Shown here: piece by piece, positions 41,420-48,718 of the stretch | Layout: every line of letters starts with the position of its first letter | Position numbering within the stretch: the first letter of the stretch is position 1 | DNA from: Dehalococcoidia bacterium | GTDB taxonomy: Bacteria > Chloroflexota > Dehalococcoidia > SHYB01 | Assembly: GCA_009693015.1 (NCBI GenBank) | Contig: SHYB01000014.1 | Location: forward strand, 1-49,168 | Direction: 5' to 3' | Length of the DNA stretch: 49,168 nucleotides | Program-made: the position numbers and the translations under genes | The notes under the pieces: generated by a model | The model's database searches: none | Seen by the model: the letters and a program-made list of their open reading frames with translations, nothing else | What the model was told of the DNA's origin: nothing

Positions 41420-42619
41420 CTAACGCTTCTTCTTCGAGCGCAGCAGCGGCGCCACGCGGTCGAGGATGCGCCAGGCTACGTCGTACTTCGGCAGCAGGGG
41501 CAGGCGCTCCGCCTTCCCCGCCCTATCCAGGATGACGACGCGGTTGCTTTCCGCGCCGAAGCCGCTGCCCACCTCGGTGATGTCGTTAGCGACGATCAAA
41601 TCCAGCGACTTCTTCTTGAGCTTGGCGCGAGCGTTGGCCAGCAGGCCGGTGCTCTCCGCGGCGAAGCCTACCCGCACCGGCACGCCCTTGGTCTGGGAGA
41701 GAATGTCCGGGGCGGCCACAAGCTCCAGCGTCAGGCCCGCGCCGCTCTTCTTAATCTTCTGCAGCGCGGGCGCCGCGGCCTGGAAATCGGCCACGGCCGC
41801 CGCCATGATGAGCGCCTGCGCGCCCTTCACCGCCTGGGCCACCGCTGCCGCCATCTCCTGCGCCGTCGCCGCACGCACCACCGTCACCCCCGGTGGGTCC
41901 CCCAGCGCCACCGGCGCCGCCACCAGCGTCACCCGCGCCCCCCGATCGCGCGCCGCCTCGGCAATGGCGTACCCCATCTTGCCGGATGAGCGATTGGTGA
42001 TGACGCGCACCGGGTCGATGGGTTCCTGGGTGCCGCCCGCCGTCACCACGATATGCGTCCCCGCAAGGTCGCCGTTCTTCCCCAGCACCTGCCGCAGCAC
42101 GCCGAGTATCTCTACAGTCTCCGCCAGCCGTCCCACGCCACGCATGCCGGAGGCCAGATAACCGCTGCCGGGGCCGACAATCGTCACGCCGCGCGCCGCC
42201 AGCGCACGCACATTCTGCCGCGTCGCGGGGTTCTCCCACATATGCCCATCCATCGCCGGCGCCACCAGCAGCGGCGCTTCCGTCGCCAGCGCGGTGGCGG
42301 TGAGGGCATCGTCCGCCAGGCCCAGCGCCAGCTTGGCGATGGTGTTCGCCGTGGCGGGGGCGATGAGCACGGCATCAGCGCGGCGGGCCAGGGCCACGTG
42401 CTCCAGGGCAAGCTCGCTGCCGAGGTCGAAAAGATCGTGCACCACAGGCTGATGCGTCAAGCTGCTGAAGGTCAGCGGGGTGACGAAGCGCGCCGCCTCC
42501 GCCGTCAGCACCACGTCCACCAGCGCGCCCGCCTGCACCAGTTTGCTCGCCACGTCCGCCGCCTTGTACGCCGCGATGCTCCCGCTCACCCCCAGCACGA
42601 TGCGCTTGCCCTTAAGCAT
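41420..42619 (-). CDS. coaBC: Bifunctional CoaBC (phosphopantothenoylcysteine synthetase/decarboxylase) with atypical CoaC residues
   Basis: A 399-residue fusion enzyme of coenzyme A synthesis. The N-terminal HFCD flavoprotein domain (CoaC, 1-185) has GVSGSIAAYKAADVAS and the active-site His74 in LEHVALARRADAVLIAPATA. The usual PxMNxxMW reads PAMDGHMW (D124), and the ACGD cysteine of E. coli Dfp is Ser157 in LASGMRGVGRL. The C-terminal synthetase domain (CoaB) has TAGGTQEPIDPVRVITN, SSGKMG and MAAAVADF. The same Asp/Ser variant is, as far as I recall, found in other CoaBC proteins of this phylum, so activity is likely kept by another mechanism (inference). It overlaps the coaX stop by 8 nt. 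Confidence 0.93.
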   Translation of the reverse strand: MLKGKRIVLGVSGSIAAYKAADVASKLVQAGALVDVVLTAEAARFVTPLTFSSLTHQPVVHDLFDLGSELALEHVALARRADAVLIAPATANTIAKLALGLADDALTATALATEAPLLVAPAMDGHMWENPATRQNVRALAARGVTIVGPGSGYLASGMRGVGRLAETVEILGVLRQVLGKNGDLAGTHIVVTAGGTQEPIDPVRVITNRSSGKMGYAIAEAARDRGARVTLVAAPVALGDPPGVTVVRAATAQEMAAAVAQAVKGAQALIMAAAVADFQAAAPALQKIKKSGAGLTLELVAAPDILSQTKGVPVRVGFAAESTGLLANARAKLKKKSLDLIVANDITEVGSGFGAESNRVVILDRAGKAERLPLLPKYDVAWRILDRVAPLLRSKKKR

Positions 42620-43412
42620 GCCCCGCGCCCTTCTCGTGACGCCCGGGAGAGGCGTTCAGCTCGTGCAACAGGCGGAGCCCGGTGAGCACCAGGTCGGGGT
42701 CAATGGCGTCAATGACCTTGGTGTCCTGGGCGATGGCCTGGGCCATGCCCCCGGTGGCGACGACCTTCGCCCCGCCGCCAAGCTCCTGCTGGAAGCGCTG
42801 CACCAGACCCTCCACCAGACCGACGTAGCCGTAGAACATCCCGGACTGCATGCTCGCCACCGTGTTGCGCCCAATCGCCTGCTTGGGGCGGCCCAGCTCG
42901 ATGCGCGGCAGGCGGGAGGCGCGCTGGAATAATGCCTCCGCCGCCAGGTTGATGCCGGGGGCGATGGCGCCGCCGAGGTAGTCGCCGTCAACGTTGATCG
43001 CGTCGAACACCGTGGCCGTGCCGAAGTCTATGACGATCACCGGCCCGCCGTAGCGCTTGTACGCCGCGATGCCGTGGGCGATGCGGTCGGCCCCCACCTC
43101 GCGCGGGTTTTCATAGAGGATACGCATGCCCGTGCGCGTCCCTGCGCCAAGGATCAGCGGCGCGATGTTGAAATAGGCGCGCAGCGCCGCGTCAATCACC
43201 GGCGTCAGCGGCGGCACCACGCTGCACACGATGCAGTCGGTGATCTGCGCCACGGGGATGCCCTTGCGCTCCAGCAGCACCAGGCTCAGCGCGGCATATT
43301 CATCCGGCTCGCGGCGCACGTCGGAAGAGACGCGCCACGTGGCCTTCAGCGTCTCGCCGTCGAACACGCCGAAGTTGACGTTGGTGTTGCCGATGTCTAC
43401 CGCCAGAAGCAT
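42612..43412 (-). CDS. coaX: Type III pantothenate kinase
   Basis: A 266-residue ASKHA-fold kinase that phosphorylates pantothenate, the first step of CoA synthesis. It begins MLLAVDIGNTNVNFGVFDG (phosphate-binding loop). The segment GADRIAHGIAAYKRYGGP with the catalytic Asp, VIVIDFGTATVFDAI and GGAIAPGINLAAEALF are typical of CoaX. The ATG 43410-43412 has GGAGG 5 nt upstream; the longer open frame contains the promoter. It is coupled by overlap to coaBC, so the first three CoA steps from pantothenate are encoded together. Confidence 0.96.
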   Translation of the reverse strand: MLLAVDIGNTNVNFGVFDGETLKATWRVSSDVRREPDEYAALSLVLLERKGIPVAQITDCIVCSVVPPLTPVIDAALRAYFNIAPLILGAGTRTGMRILYENPREVGADRIAHGIAAYKRYGGPVIVIDFGTATVFDAINVDGDYLGGAIAPGINLAAEALFQRASRLPRIELGRPKQAIGRNTVASMQSGMFYGYVGLVEGLVQRFQQELGGGAKVVATGGMAQAIAQDTKVIDAIDPDLVLTGLRLLHELNASPGRHEKGAGHA

Positions 43413-43431
43413 GCCGGCCTCCAGGCTGCCT

Positions 43432-43461
43432 AGTATAGGAGTGGGCACCCGCGCGGCGCAA
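43432..43461 (-). promoter_or_regulatory. Promoter of coaX-coaBC
   Basis: On the minus strand TTGCGC (43456-43461), 18 bp and TATACT (43432-43437). The -10 is 19 nt before the ATG, leaving just room for the GGAGG site. Confidence 0.6.
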
Positions 43462-43520
43462 GAAAGGCCCTGCACGCGTTGCCGGGACAAACGCCGCCCT
43501 TTTTCGGCGCTCCCAAAGAG

Positions 43521-45383
43521 TTACAGCTTTTCCTTGAGCCGTTCCGCCAGGGAGCGCGTCATGCCCATGACCGTGGCCAGCTCGTCCACCGGCGCATCTC
43601 GGATCGCCTGCACGGAGCCGAAGCGGCCCAGGAGCGCCTTCTTGCGCCACGGGCCAATGCCGCTCACATCGTCCAGCGCCGATCTGACGCTGGCGCGCGA
43701 ACGGACGGCGCGGTGGTACGTGATGGCGAAGCGGTGCGCCTCATCGCGCATGCGCTGCACCAGGTACAACGCCTGGGAGCGGCGCGGCAGCGGCACCGGC
43801 TCGTCCATATCGGGGATATACACCTCTTCCTCCCGCTTGGCGATGCTCGCCAGGGGCAGGTCGCCCAGGCCCAGGCCCAGCAGCACCTCCAGCGCAGCGT
43901 TGAGGTGCCCCTTGCCGCCGTCTATCAACACCAGGTCGGGGACGACGCCGAATCCTTCGGTCGCCGCAGCTTCGCTGCCCGCGCCTGGCGTAAAGGCGTC
44001 GCCCGCCTTGCGCCCTAGTCTGGCAAAACGCCGGCGCAGCATCTCGCGCATCATGGCGTAGTCGTCAATCTGCTCCACGCCCTTGATGCGGAAGCGGCGA
44101 TACTCCCGTGGGCGCGGCTCGCCGTTGACGAACACCACCATGCTCCCCACCGCGCTCTGCCCATGGATGTTGGAAATATCGTAGGTCTCCATGCGGCGCG
44201 GCGGGGCGCGCAGGCTGAGATGCTCCTGCAGATCGCCCAGCGCCCCGGCGACCTTTTCCCTGTCCGCCATCCACTGCACGCGCCGCCGCTGCAGCCCTTC
44301 GCGTGCGTTGGCGGCGACCATCTCCATGAGCTTCTTGCGATCGCCCCGTACCGGCGTCTTGATCGCCACCAGCTTGCCCCGTCGCGCCGATGCCAGCGCG
44401 CGCAGCGCCTCCACGTCCGCAGGCTCGTGCTGCAACAGAATCTCCGGGGGCACCTGCGCCGCGGTGGCATAGTACTGCGCGGCGAACTCCCCCAGCACGG
44501 TTGCCGGGGCTTCCCCTCGCGCGCCTTCTAGGAGAAAACTCTCCCTGCCGATGAGCTTGCCCTGCCGGATGAAAAAGGCCTCCACCAGCGCTTCATCGCC
44601 ATCCTGCGCCACCGCGATCACATCCTGGTCCTGCCGTTCCAGCGACACCGCCTTCTGCTCCTGCGCCACCCGCTCGATGGCCTGTATCTGGTCGCGCACC
44701 AGGGCGGCGCGCTCGAACGCCTCGGCGTCCGACGCTGCCTGCATGTCCAATCGCAACTGTCGCAGCACCGTGTCCTGCTTGCCATCCAGGAAGAGGCACA
44801 CCTGGTCAATCACCTGACGGTACTGCTCCTTGGTCACGAACCCCACGCAGGGGGCCACGCAGCGGTGAATGTGGTACTCCAGGCAGGGGCGGGGATCGGT
44901 GCCGGTGATGGCCTTGGTGCAGGAGCGATAGGGGAAGAGCCGCTTGAGCAGGGCCATGGTCTTGCGCATGCTGCTGGCGCTGGCGAAGGGGCCGAAGTAG
45001 CGCGCCCCGTCCTGGCTCACGCGGCGCGTAATGTCCAGCCGGGGCCAGTCTTCTTGGAGCGTCACCTTGATGTAGGGGTAGTTCTTATCGTCTTTCAGGC
45101 GGATGTTGAACCGGGGCTTGTGCCGCTTGATGAGGTTGTTCTCCAGCAGCAGCGCCTCCGCCTCCGACGCGGTGACGATGTACTCGAACTCCTCCACGCG
45201 CGGCATCATCTCCAGCACCTTGATGGAGAGGTCCGCGGGGGCGCCGAAGTACGAGCGCAGCCGGTTGCGCAGGTTGGACGCCTTGCCCACATAGAGCACC
45301 GAACCGGCGGCGTCCTTCATGGTGTATACGCCGGGCTTGGTGGGCGTGGCCGCGAGCAGTTTTACGGCGCGAGAGGGCTCCAT
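43521..45383 (-). CDS. uvrC: UvrABC system protein C
   Basis: A 620-residue excision-repair nuclease making both incisions beside UvrB-bound lesions. It shows the GIY-YIG domain (PGVYTMKDAAGSVLYVGKA at the N-terminus), the cysteine-containing CLEYHIHRCVAPC segment and the UVR domain (about 205-240). The RNase H-like endonuclease domain follows (METYDISNIHGQSAVGSMVVF; LVLIDGGKGHLNAAL with the catalytic Asp; DEAHRFAITYHR). A helix-hairpin-helix pair ends the protein (VSGIGPWRKKALLGRFGSV). The ATG at 45381-45383 is chosen because the upstream codons overlap a TAGAAT box. Length is normal. Confidence 0.97.
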   Translation of the reverse strand: MEPSRAVKLLAATPTKPGVYTMKDAAGSVLYVGKASNLRNRLRSYFGAPADLSIKVLEMMPRVEEFEYIVTASEAEALLLENNLIKRHKPRFNIRLKDDKNYPYIKVTLQEDWPRLDITRRVSQDGARYFGPFASASSMRKTMALLKRLFPYRSCTKAITGTDPRPCLEYHIHRCVAPCVGFVTKEQYRQVIDQVCLFLDGKQDTVLRQLRLDMQAASDAEAFERAALVRDQIQAIERVAQEQKAVSLERQDQDVIAVAQDGDEALVEAFFIRQGKLIGRESFLLEGARGEAPATVLGEFAAQYYATAAQVPPEILLQHEPADVEALRALASARRGKLVAIKTPVRGDRKKLMEMVAANAREGLQRRRVQWMADREKVAGALGDLQEHLSLRAPPRRMETYDISNIHGQSAVGSMVVFVNGEPRPREYRRFRIKGVEQIDDYAMMREMLRRRFARLGRKAGDAFTPGAGSEAAATEGFGVVPDLVLIDGGKGHLNAALEVLLGLGLGDLPLASIAKREEEVYIPDMDEPVPLPRRSQALYLVQRMRDEAHRFAITYHRAVRSRASVRSALDDVSGIGPWRKKALLGRFGSVQAIRDAPVDELATVMGMTRSLAERLKEKL

Positions 45384-45393
45384 ATCAGAAGCA

Positions 45394-45399
45394 ATTCTA
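45394..45399 (-). promoter_or_regulatory. TAGAAT -10 box 10 nt before the uvrC ATG (possible leaderless start)
   Basis: On the minus strand TAGAAT ends 10 nt before the uvrC start codon. With a normal -10 to +1 spacing of 6-8 nt the transcript would begin almost at the ATG. No ribosome binding site is present. No good -35 is visible. Confidence 0.45.
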
Positions 45400-45486
45400 G
45401 CACGCGGTGCCGAATGCAAAGGTGGGGCAGGACGCCATGACGGCTACGGGACGCATCGCGCAACGCCTGGGCGCGTGGAAACGGCG

Positions 45487-45894
45487 CTAGTTGAGGACGA
45501 TGGCGAGAACGATGAGCACCACGATCATGAGCGAGGAGACAGCGAACACGCCGCGCAGGTCGCTCGCCAGGTAGAGGTTGCCCGCGGGCGTCTTGCGCGC
45601 GCCGAACGTAGGCAACATCGCTCCCGTACCGGTGTTGCGACGGGGCGCCTTGAAGGTAGCAGCGACCGGCTGCGCGGGGCGCGACGCGGCGGGAGCGGCG
45701 CCAGCGGTGGCGCCTGCGTCAGCGCTGGGAACGGCGGCGCCCACGGACGCGGTGGCATCCGTCTGGACCATGCTCGCTGACGGCGACACCTCACCGCCTT
45801 CCGCCTCGCCATGCTGCGGACGATGCGCCGGGCGTTTCTTGCGCTTGGACAGCTCCGACTGGCGGGCCGCTACGCGCTTGGAGTGTTTTGGCAT
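45487..45894 (-). CDS. Tail-anchored small membrane protein, basic N-terminus (unknown function)
   Basis: A 135-residue protein. The N-terminus (MPKHSKRVAARQSELSKRKK) is strongly basic. The middle is Ala/Ser/Pro/Thr-rich and low in complexity. A short conserved-looking stretch (TPAGNLYLASDLRGVF) leads into a single C-terminal membrane helix (VSSLMIVVLIVLAIVLN) with almost no tail. The topology suggests a cytoplasmic, possibly nucleic-acid- or lipid-headgroup-binding domain tethered to the membrane. Similar short proteins occur next to housekeeping genes in other Chloroflexota as far as I recall, but I know no function. CAGGAG precedes the ATG by 6 nt, and a good promoter stands 28 nt upstream. 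Confidence 0.7.
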   Translation of the reverse strand: MPKHSKRVAARQSELSKRKKRPAHRPQHGEAEGGEVSPSASMVQTDATASVGAAVPSADAGATAGAAPAASRPAQPVAATFKAPRRNTGTGAMLPTFGARKTPAGNLYLASDLRGVFAVSSLMIVVLIVLAIVLN

Positions 45895-45921
45895 GCGCTC
45901 TCCTGCTCCGTTCCTAGAGCT

Positions 45922-45951
45922 AGTATAGGGGTCGCCTCCCGTGGCACGCAA
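45922..45951 (-). promoter_or_regulatory. Promoter of the tail-anchored protein gene
   Basis: On the minus strand TTGCGT (45946-45951), 18 bp and TATACT (45922-45927), almost the same as the coaX promoter. The -10 lies 28 nt before the ATG. Confidence 0.65.
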
Positions 45952-45979
45952 GCGAACATACTGCCCGCGCCGCCCGCGA

Positions 45980-46711
45980 TTATGAGGAAGGCCTCTGCTT
46001 CGCCGCCAGTTGCTCCTGCTCCCTGGCGGCTTCAGCGATGATGCGCGCCGTGCGCTCCGTACCCAGACGGTCCACGTTGAGGAACAGGTGATAGAGCTCG
46101 GGGTTGCCGGGGTCCGTCTTGTGAAACTTCTTGTAGTACGCCAGCCGTCCCTCTTCGAATTTTTTAATGTACTGCGACGCCGCTTCCGGAGTGATCTGCT
46201 CCCGCCGCGCCACCTCGGCGATGCGCGTCTCCAGCGCCGATATCACCCAGGCGTGCAAGACGTTTGGCCTGTTGCGCAGGATGACGTTGCTGCCGCGGCC
46301 AATGATGACGACGTTTCCCGTAGCCGCCTGGTCCTGAATGACGGAGGTGATCACCTCCGTCATCTTTTTATCGTTGAATTGGTCCGCAGTGCTCTGCGGC
46401 TCCGCCGCCGCGTCCGACATGGAACGCGAGAGCAGCACTTCGATCCCCGTTGGTCCCATGAACGGGTCACCGGCGGAACCCGCCGCGGCGGAGCGTTCGA
46501 GAAATCGCTGGAACGCCCGCGCGATGCGTTCGCCGCCGCGCGCCAAGCGCTCGTCCTTCTCCGCCACCGCGCCCACAGTCGCCCCCACCCGCTTGGCCGC
46601 TTCCATGATCAGGGTGTGGTCAACGTAGTCCGCCCCTAGAAGGCGCGCCGCCTCCACGCCCACCGCTCGCACCGGGCTACCATGCCTGCCCGAAAGCGTG
46701 ACCACTGGCAT
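45980..46711 (-). CDS. Cytidylate kinase-like family protein
   Basis: A 243-residue protein of the AAK6/cytidylate-kinase-like group (PF13189 type). It begins MPVVTLSGRHGSPVRAVG, where a modified P-loop GRHGSP replaces GxxGxGKS. It continues with ARLLGADYVDHTLIMEAAKRVG, NVVIIGRGSNVILRNRPNVLHAWV and the lid-like Arg-rich segment ARREQITPEAASQYIKKFEEGRLAYYKKF. Family members are annotated as nucleoside-monophosphate kinases, but the true substrate is unproven. AAGGGGGTGGG precedes the ATG; the open frame upstream lies in the promoter region. Confidence 0.82.
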   Translation of the reverse strand: MPVVTLSGRHGSPVRAVGVEAARLLGADYVDHTLIMEAAKRVGATVGAVAEKDERLARGGERIARAFQRFLERSAAAGSAGDPFMGPTGIEVLLSRSMSDAAAEPQSTADQFNDKKMTEVITSVIQDQAATGNVVIIGRGSNVILRNRPNVLHAWVISALETRIAEVARREQITPEAASQYIKKFEEGRLAYYKKFHKTDPGNPELYHLFLNVDRLGTERTARIIAEAAREQEQLAAKQRPSS

Positions 46712-46887
46712 AACCCACCCCCTTGCTCGTGTGCCTATTGTTCCAGCGAACCCGGCGACCGTCCCCAGAGGTTGGTGCACTCTATATCATTCTAGCCCGG
46801 TGTCAACAACGACAAACGACGGCTTCCCGTGCCGAAATCTGGACAACCTGCACGCATGGCGCACCGCAGACAGCGAGCATCCGACGC
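46712..46887 (-). promoter_or_regulatory. Intergenic region with promoter-like hexamers before the cytidylate-kinase-like gene
   Basis: On the minus strand TTGACA (46801-46806) is followed by TAGAAT and TATAGA within 26 bp, but neither combination has ideal spacing. No RNA gene or ORF of note is seen in this 176-nt gap. Confidence 0.35.
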
Positions 46888-47365
46888 TTATATGCCGATT
46901 CTGCCGCGAAATGCGTCAGATGTATCCGCGTCATGCACCAACGCGATATTCGCCGCCTCGCCGGCGTCCACGCTGGTGGCCAGCCAAGCATCCAGAATTC
47001 CCTTCGCCACCGCCGGCGATGTCTTCTTCAGGCTGAGGCACAGCACATTGGCGTCATTCCACATCCGTGCCCCTCGCGCTGTTTCCGCGTCGGCGCACAG
47101 GGCGGCGCGCACGCCGCGAACCTTAATTGGCGGCAATACTGCCGCCGGTGCCCGTCCAGCAGAAAAGCACCCCTTGGCTCGCCGCGCCGCCCGCCACGGC
47201 CTCCGCCACCTCCCGCGCCACCACCGGCCAGCGAGCGTCGCCTTGGGAGAGAGCGCCGTGCAGCGTCAGGGTGTGCCCGCGGCGCCCCAGCTCGGCGCTG
47301 ACGGCGACCGTCAGCGGCGTGGACTCGTCGCTCCCCACGGCAATCGTCTGCGCTGTAGCGGTCAT
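46888..47365 (-). pseudogene. RpiB/LacAB-type sugar-phosphate isomerase, interrupted by a +1 frameshift
   Basis: The first half (from ATG 47363-47365) reads IAVGSDESTPLTVAVSAEL and ends GVLFCWTGTGGSIAAN followed by TAA at 47123-47125. One frame over, the protein continues KVRGVRAALCADAETARGA and NDANVLCLSLKKTSPAVAKGILDAWL to the stop at 46888. Removing one T from AATTAAG (47125-47126) gives the family-standard SIAANKVRGVRAAL. The intact enzyme would interconvert ribose-5-phosphate and ribulose-5-phosphate or a related sugar phosphate; the active-site Cys (FCWTGTG) is present. It is either a single-base sequencing error or a recent loss. It lies after xerD and a decayed copy of the xerD end. 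Confidence 0.8.
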
Positions 47366-47380
47366 GGCGCGCCGTGCTTG

Positions 47381-47499
47381 CATTGCCCGGGAACAGACCT
47401 TGGCGTGCTGTTCGCGTACATGGTCGCTCCGGTGATCACACGCCGTCGCTAGGTGGCCCGGGGATGGGCCTTGGTATATTCTTCGCGCACGTGGTCGCT
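47381..47499 (-). repeat. Diverged duplication of the xerD 3' end
   Basis: Positions 47452-47499 (last codons of xerD) and 47381-47428 (between xerD and the rpiB-like gene) match at 34 of 48 bases, 71 bp apart. The xerD end reads SDHVREEYTKAHPRAT and the copy reads SDHVREQHAKVCSRAM in the equivalent frame. The copy lacks the stop and runs on toward the rpiB-like start. Confidence 0.8.
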
Positions 47500-48360
47500 G
47501 GTGAGGTGGGTGTAGACCTGCGTGGTGCTGATATTGGCGTGGCCCAGCAGCTCCTGCACGTTACGCAGAGGCGCCCCGCCGCGCAGCATGTGCGTGGCGA
47601 AGCTGTGGCGGAGGATGTGCGGCGTGATCCGCGCGGCGATGCCTGCATCGCGGGCATGGTTTTTCAGAATGAGCCAGAACCCCTGTCGCGTCAGGCGCTG
47701 CCCGCGGCGGTTCAAGAACATCCCCTTCTCCGTCATACCTCGCGCCAGGTGGGGACGCGCAGCACGCAGATAGCCGCGCACCACCTCCGCGGCATGGTCG
47801 TGCATGGGGATCATGCGCTCCTTAGCCCCCTTGCCCATGCAGCGCACCATCTTGCTCTCCAGGTTGACATCGCCCACGCTGAGCGAAATGAGCTCCGTGA
47901 CGCGCATGCCCGTGGCGTACACCAGTTGCAGGAGGGCCTCGTCGCGCAAGTTCTCCGGGTTTCGCCCCTTCCGGCGTGGTTGCGCCAGCAAGCGTTCCAT
48001 ATCTTCGTTGGAGAGGTACTTGGGCAGCGGGCGGCCGACCTTCGGCGTGGCGATCTCCTCGGTAGGATCTTGGGTGACCTTGCCTTCGTCCACGAGGAAT
48101 GCGTAGAACGATTTGACGGCGGCGATCTTGCGGGCCACGGTGGTGGCGGCGTAGTCGCGCGCTCGCATGGAAGAGACATACTGGGACAGATGATCGCGGG
48201 ACACCTTGGCCCACGCATCCGCGCCGGCGCCTGGCCCAAGCTTGCCCCCCAGGTACTCGGTGAGCTGGCCCAGGTCGTTCTGATAGGCGTCGCGTGTGTT
48301 GGGGGAGAACCCTTTCTCTGCGGTCAAAAACTCCAGGAACTGCTGGACTTGTGCCTGCAT
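47449..48360 (-). CDS. xerD: Tyrosine recombinase XerD-type
   Basis: A 303-residue site-specific recombinase that resolves chromosome dimers at dif. An N-terminal SAM-like core-binding domain (FLEFLTAEKGFSPNTRDAY) is followed by a catalytic domain with all six residues: R153 (ATGMRVTEL), K177 (MGKGAKER), H248 and R251 (HILRHSFATH), H274 (LLGHANISTTQVY) and nucleophile Y283. Length is exactly typical for Xer proteins. No att sites or phage genes are near, so a housekeeping role is favoured over an integrase. GGAGGAG precedes the ATG. A palindrome overlaps the likely promoter. Confidence 0.95.
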   Translation of the reverse strand: MQAQVQQFLEFLTAEKGFSPNTRDAYQNDLGQLTEYLGGKLGPGAGADAWAKVSRDHLSQYVSSMRARDYAATTVARKIAAVKSFYAFLVDEGKVTQDPTEEIATPKVGRPLPKYLSNEDMERLLAQPRRKGRNPENLRDEALLQLVYATGMRVTELISLSVGDVNLESKMVRCMGKGAKERMIPMHDHAAEVVRGYLRAARPHLARGMTEKGMFLNRRGQRLTRQGFWLILKNHARDAGIAARITPHILRHSFATHMLRGGAPLRNVQELLGHANISTTQVYTHLTSDHVREEYTKAHPRAT

Positions 48361-48384
48361 CAGCGGTGCTCCTCCAAGGGTGCG

Positions 48385-48630
48385 CTAGGGCGAGTGGCGA
48401 ACGGATGCGCTATGGTTCAATGTTACCATAACGCAACCGCGCCCGCATGGGCGCCCCACGCGCCGCCGGTATGCTTGCCTGCGCAAGTTCCCGGCCTGCG
48501 CAGCCCTGGGCAGCGCGGAGATGCTGATGCGTGTGGCGCACGGCAAACACCACGCGTAGAGCGCTACGCCGGCCATAACACCCAAGCCAACCACGATGAG
48601 CGACGCCCCAAGCGATCGCTTCCACAACAC
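48385..48630 (-). CDS. Possible small membrane protein (uncertain)
   Basis: An open frame of 81 codons starting GTG-TTG-TGG with a convincing membrane helix (LGASLIVVGLGVMAGVALYAW). The following 50 residues are Arg/Cys-rich and do not look like a normal soluble tail, so the gene may be frameshifted or may end earlier. No good ribosome binding site is seen. A strong hairpin (48636-48670) lies just upstream. The frame also covers the xerD promoter palindrome. The stretch 48361-48718 has no other recognisable gene. Confidence 0.3.
   Translation of the reverse strand: MLWKRSLGASLIVVGLGVMAGVALYAWCLPCATRISISALPRAAQAGNLRRQAYRRRVGRPCGRGCVMVTLNHSASVRHSP
48407..48434 (-). promoter_or_regulatory. Palindrome over the xerD promoter (possible operator)
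   Basis: GCGCTATGGT (48407-48416) and ACCATAACGC (48425-48434) form 10-bp arms with one mismatch around TCAATGTT. On the minus strand the distal arm contains TTGCGT, a possible -35, and the proximal arm covers the -10 position. A dimeric repressor bound here would block xerD transcription; a hairpin in RNA is the alternative. Confidence 0.5.
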
Positions 48631-48635
48631 GACCT

Positions 48636-48670
48636 GGAGGTGCGCCTTTGCCCTAGGCTGGCGCTCCTCC
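48636..48670 (-). other. Strong hairpin between the zinc-ribbon gene and the possible membrane ORF
   Basis: Arms 48636-48646 (GGAGGTGCGCC) and 48660-48670 (GGCGCTCCTCC) pair at 10 of 11 positions with a 13-nt loop. There is no T tract on either strand, so it is not a classical terminator. On the minus strand one arm contains GGAGG, so the hairpin could hide a ribosome binding site. Confidence 0.5.
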
Positions 48671-48718
48671 CATGCGGCGGCGAGGGATCTCCCCTGTCAG
48701 CCGCGGGACGTGCCCGCG

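Noticed and set aside
46803-46991. 62-codon minus-strand frame overlapping the end of the rpiB-like gene
   Set aside because: It lies out of frame over recognisable isomerase coding sequence and has no start signal or domain.
47449-48360. XerD-type gene as the integrase of a genomic island
   Set aside because: Length and motifs match housekeeping Xer proteins; no tRNA att site, phage or plasmid genes flank it, and the neighbours are core genes.
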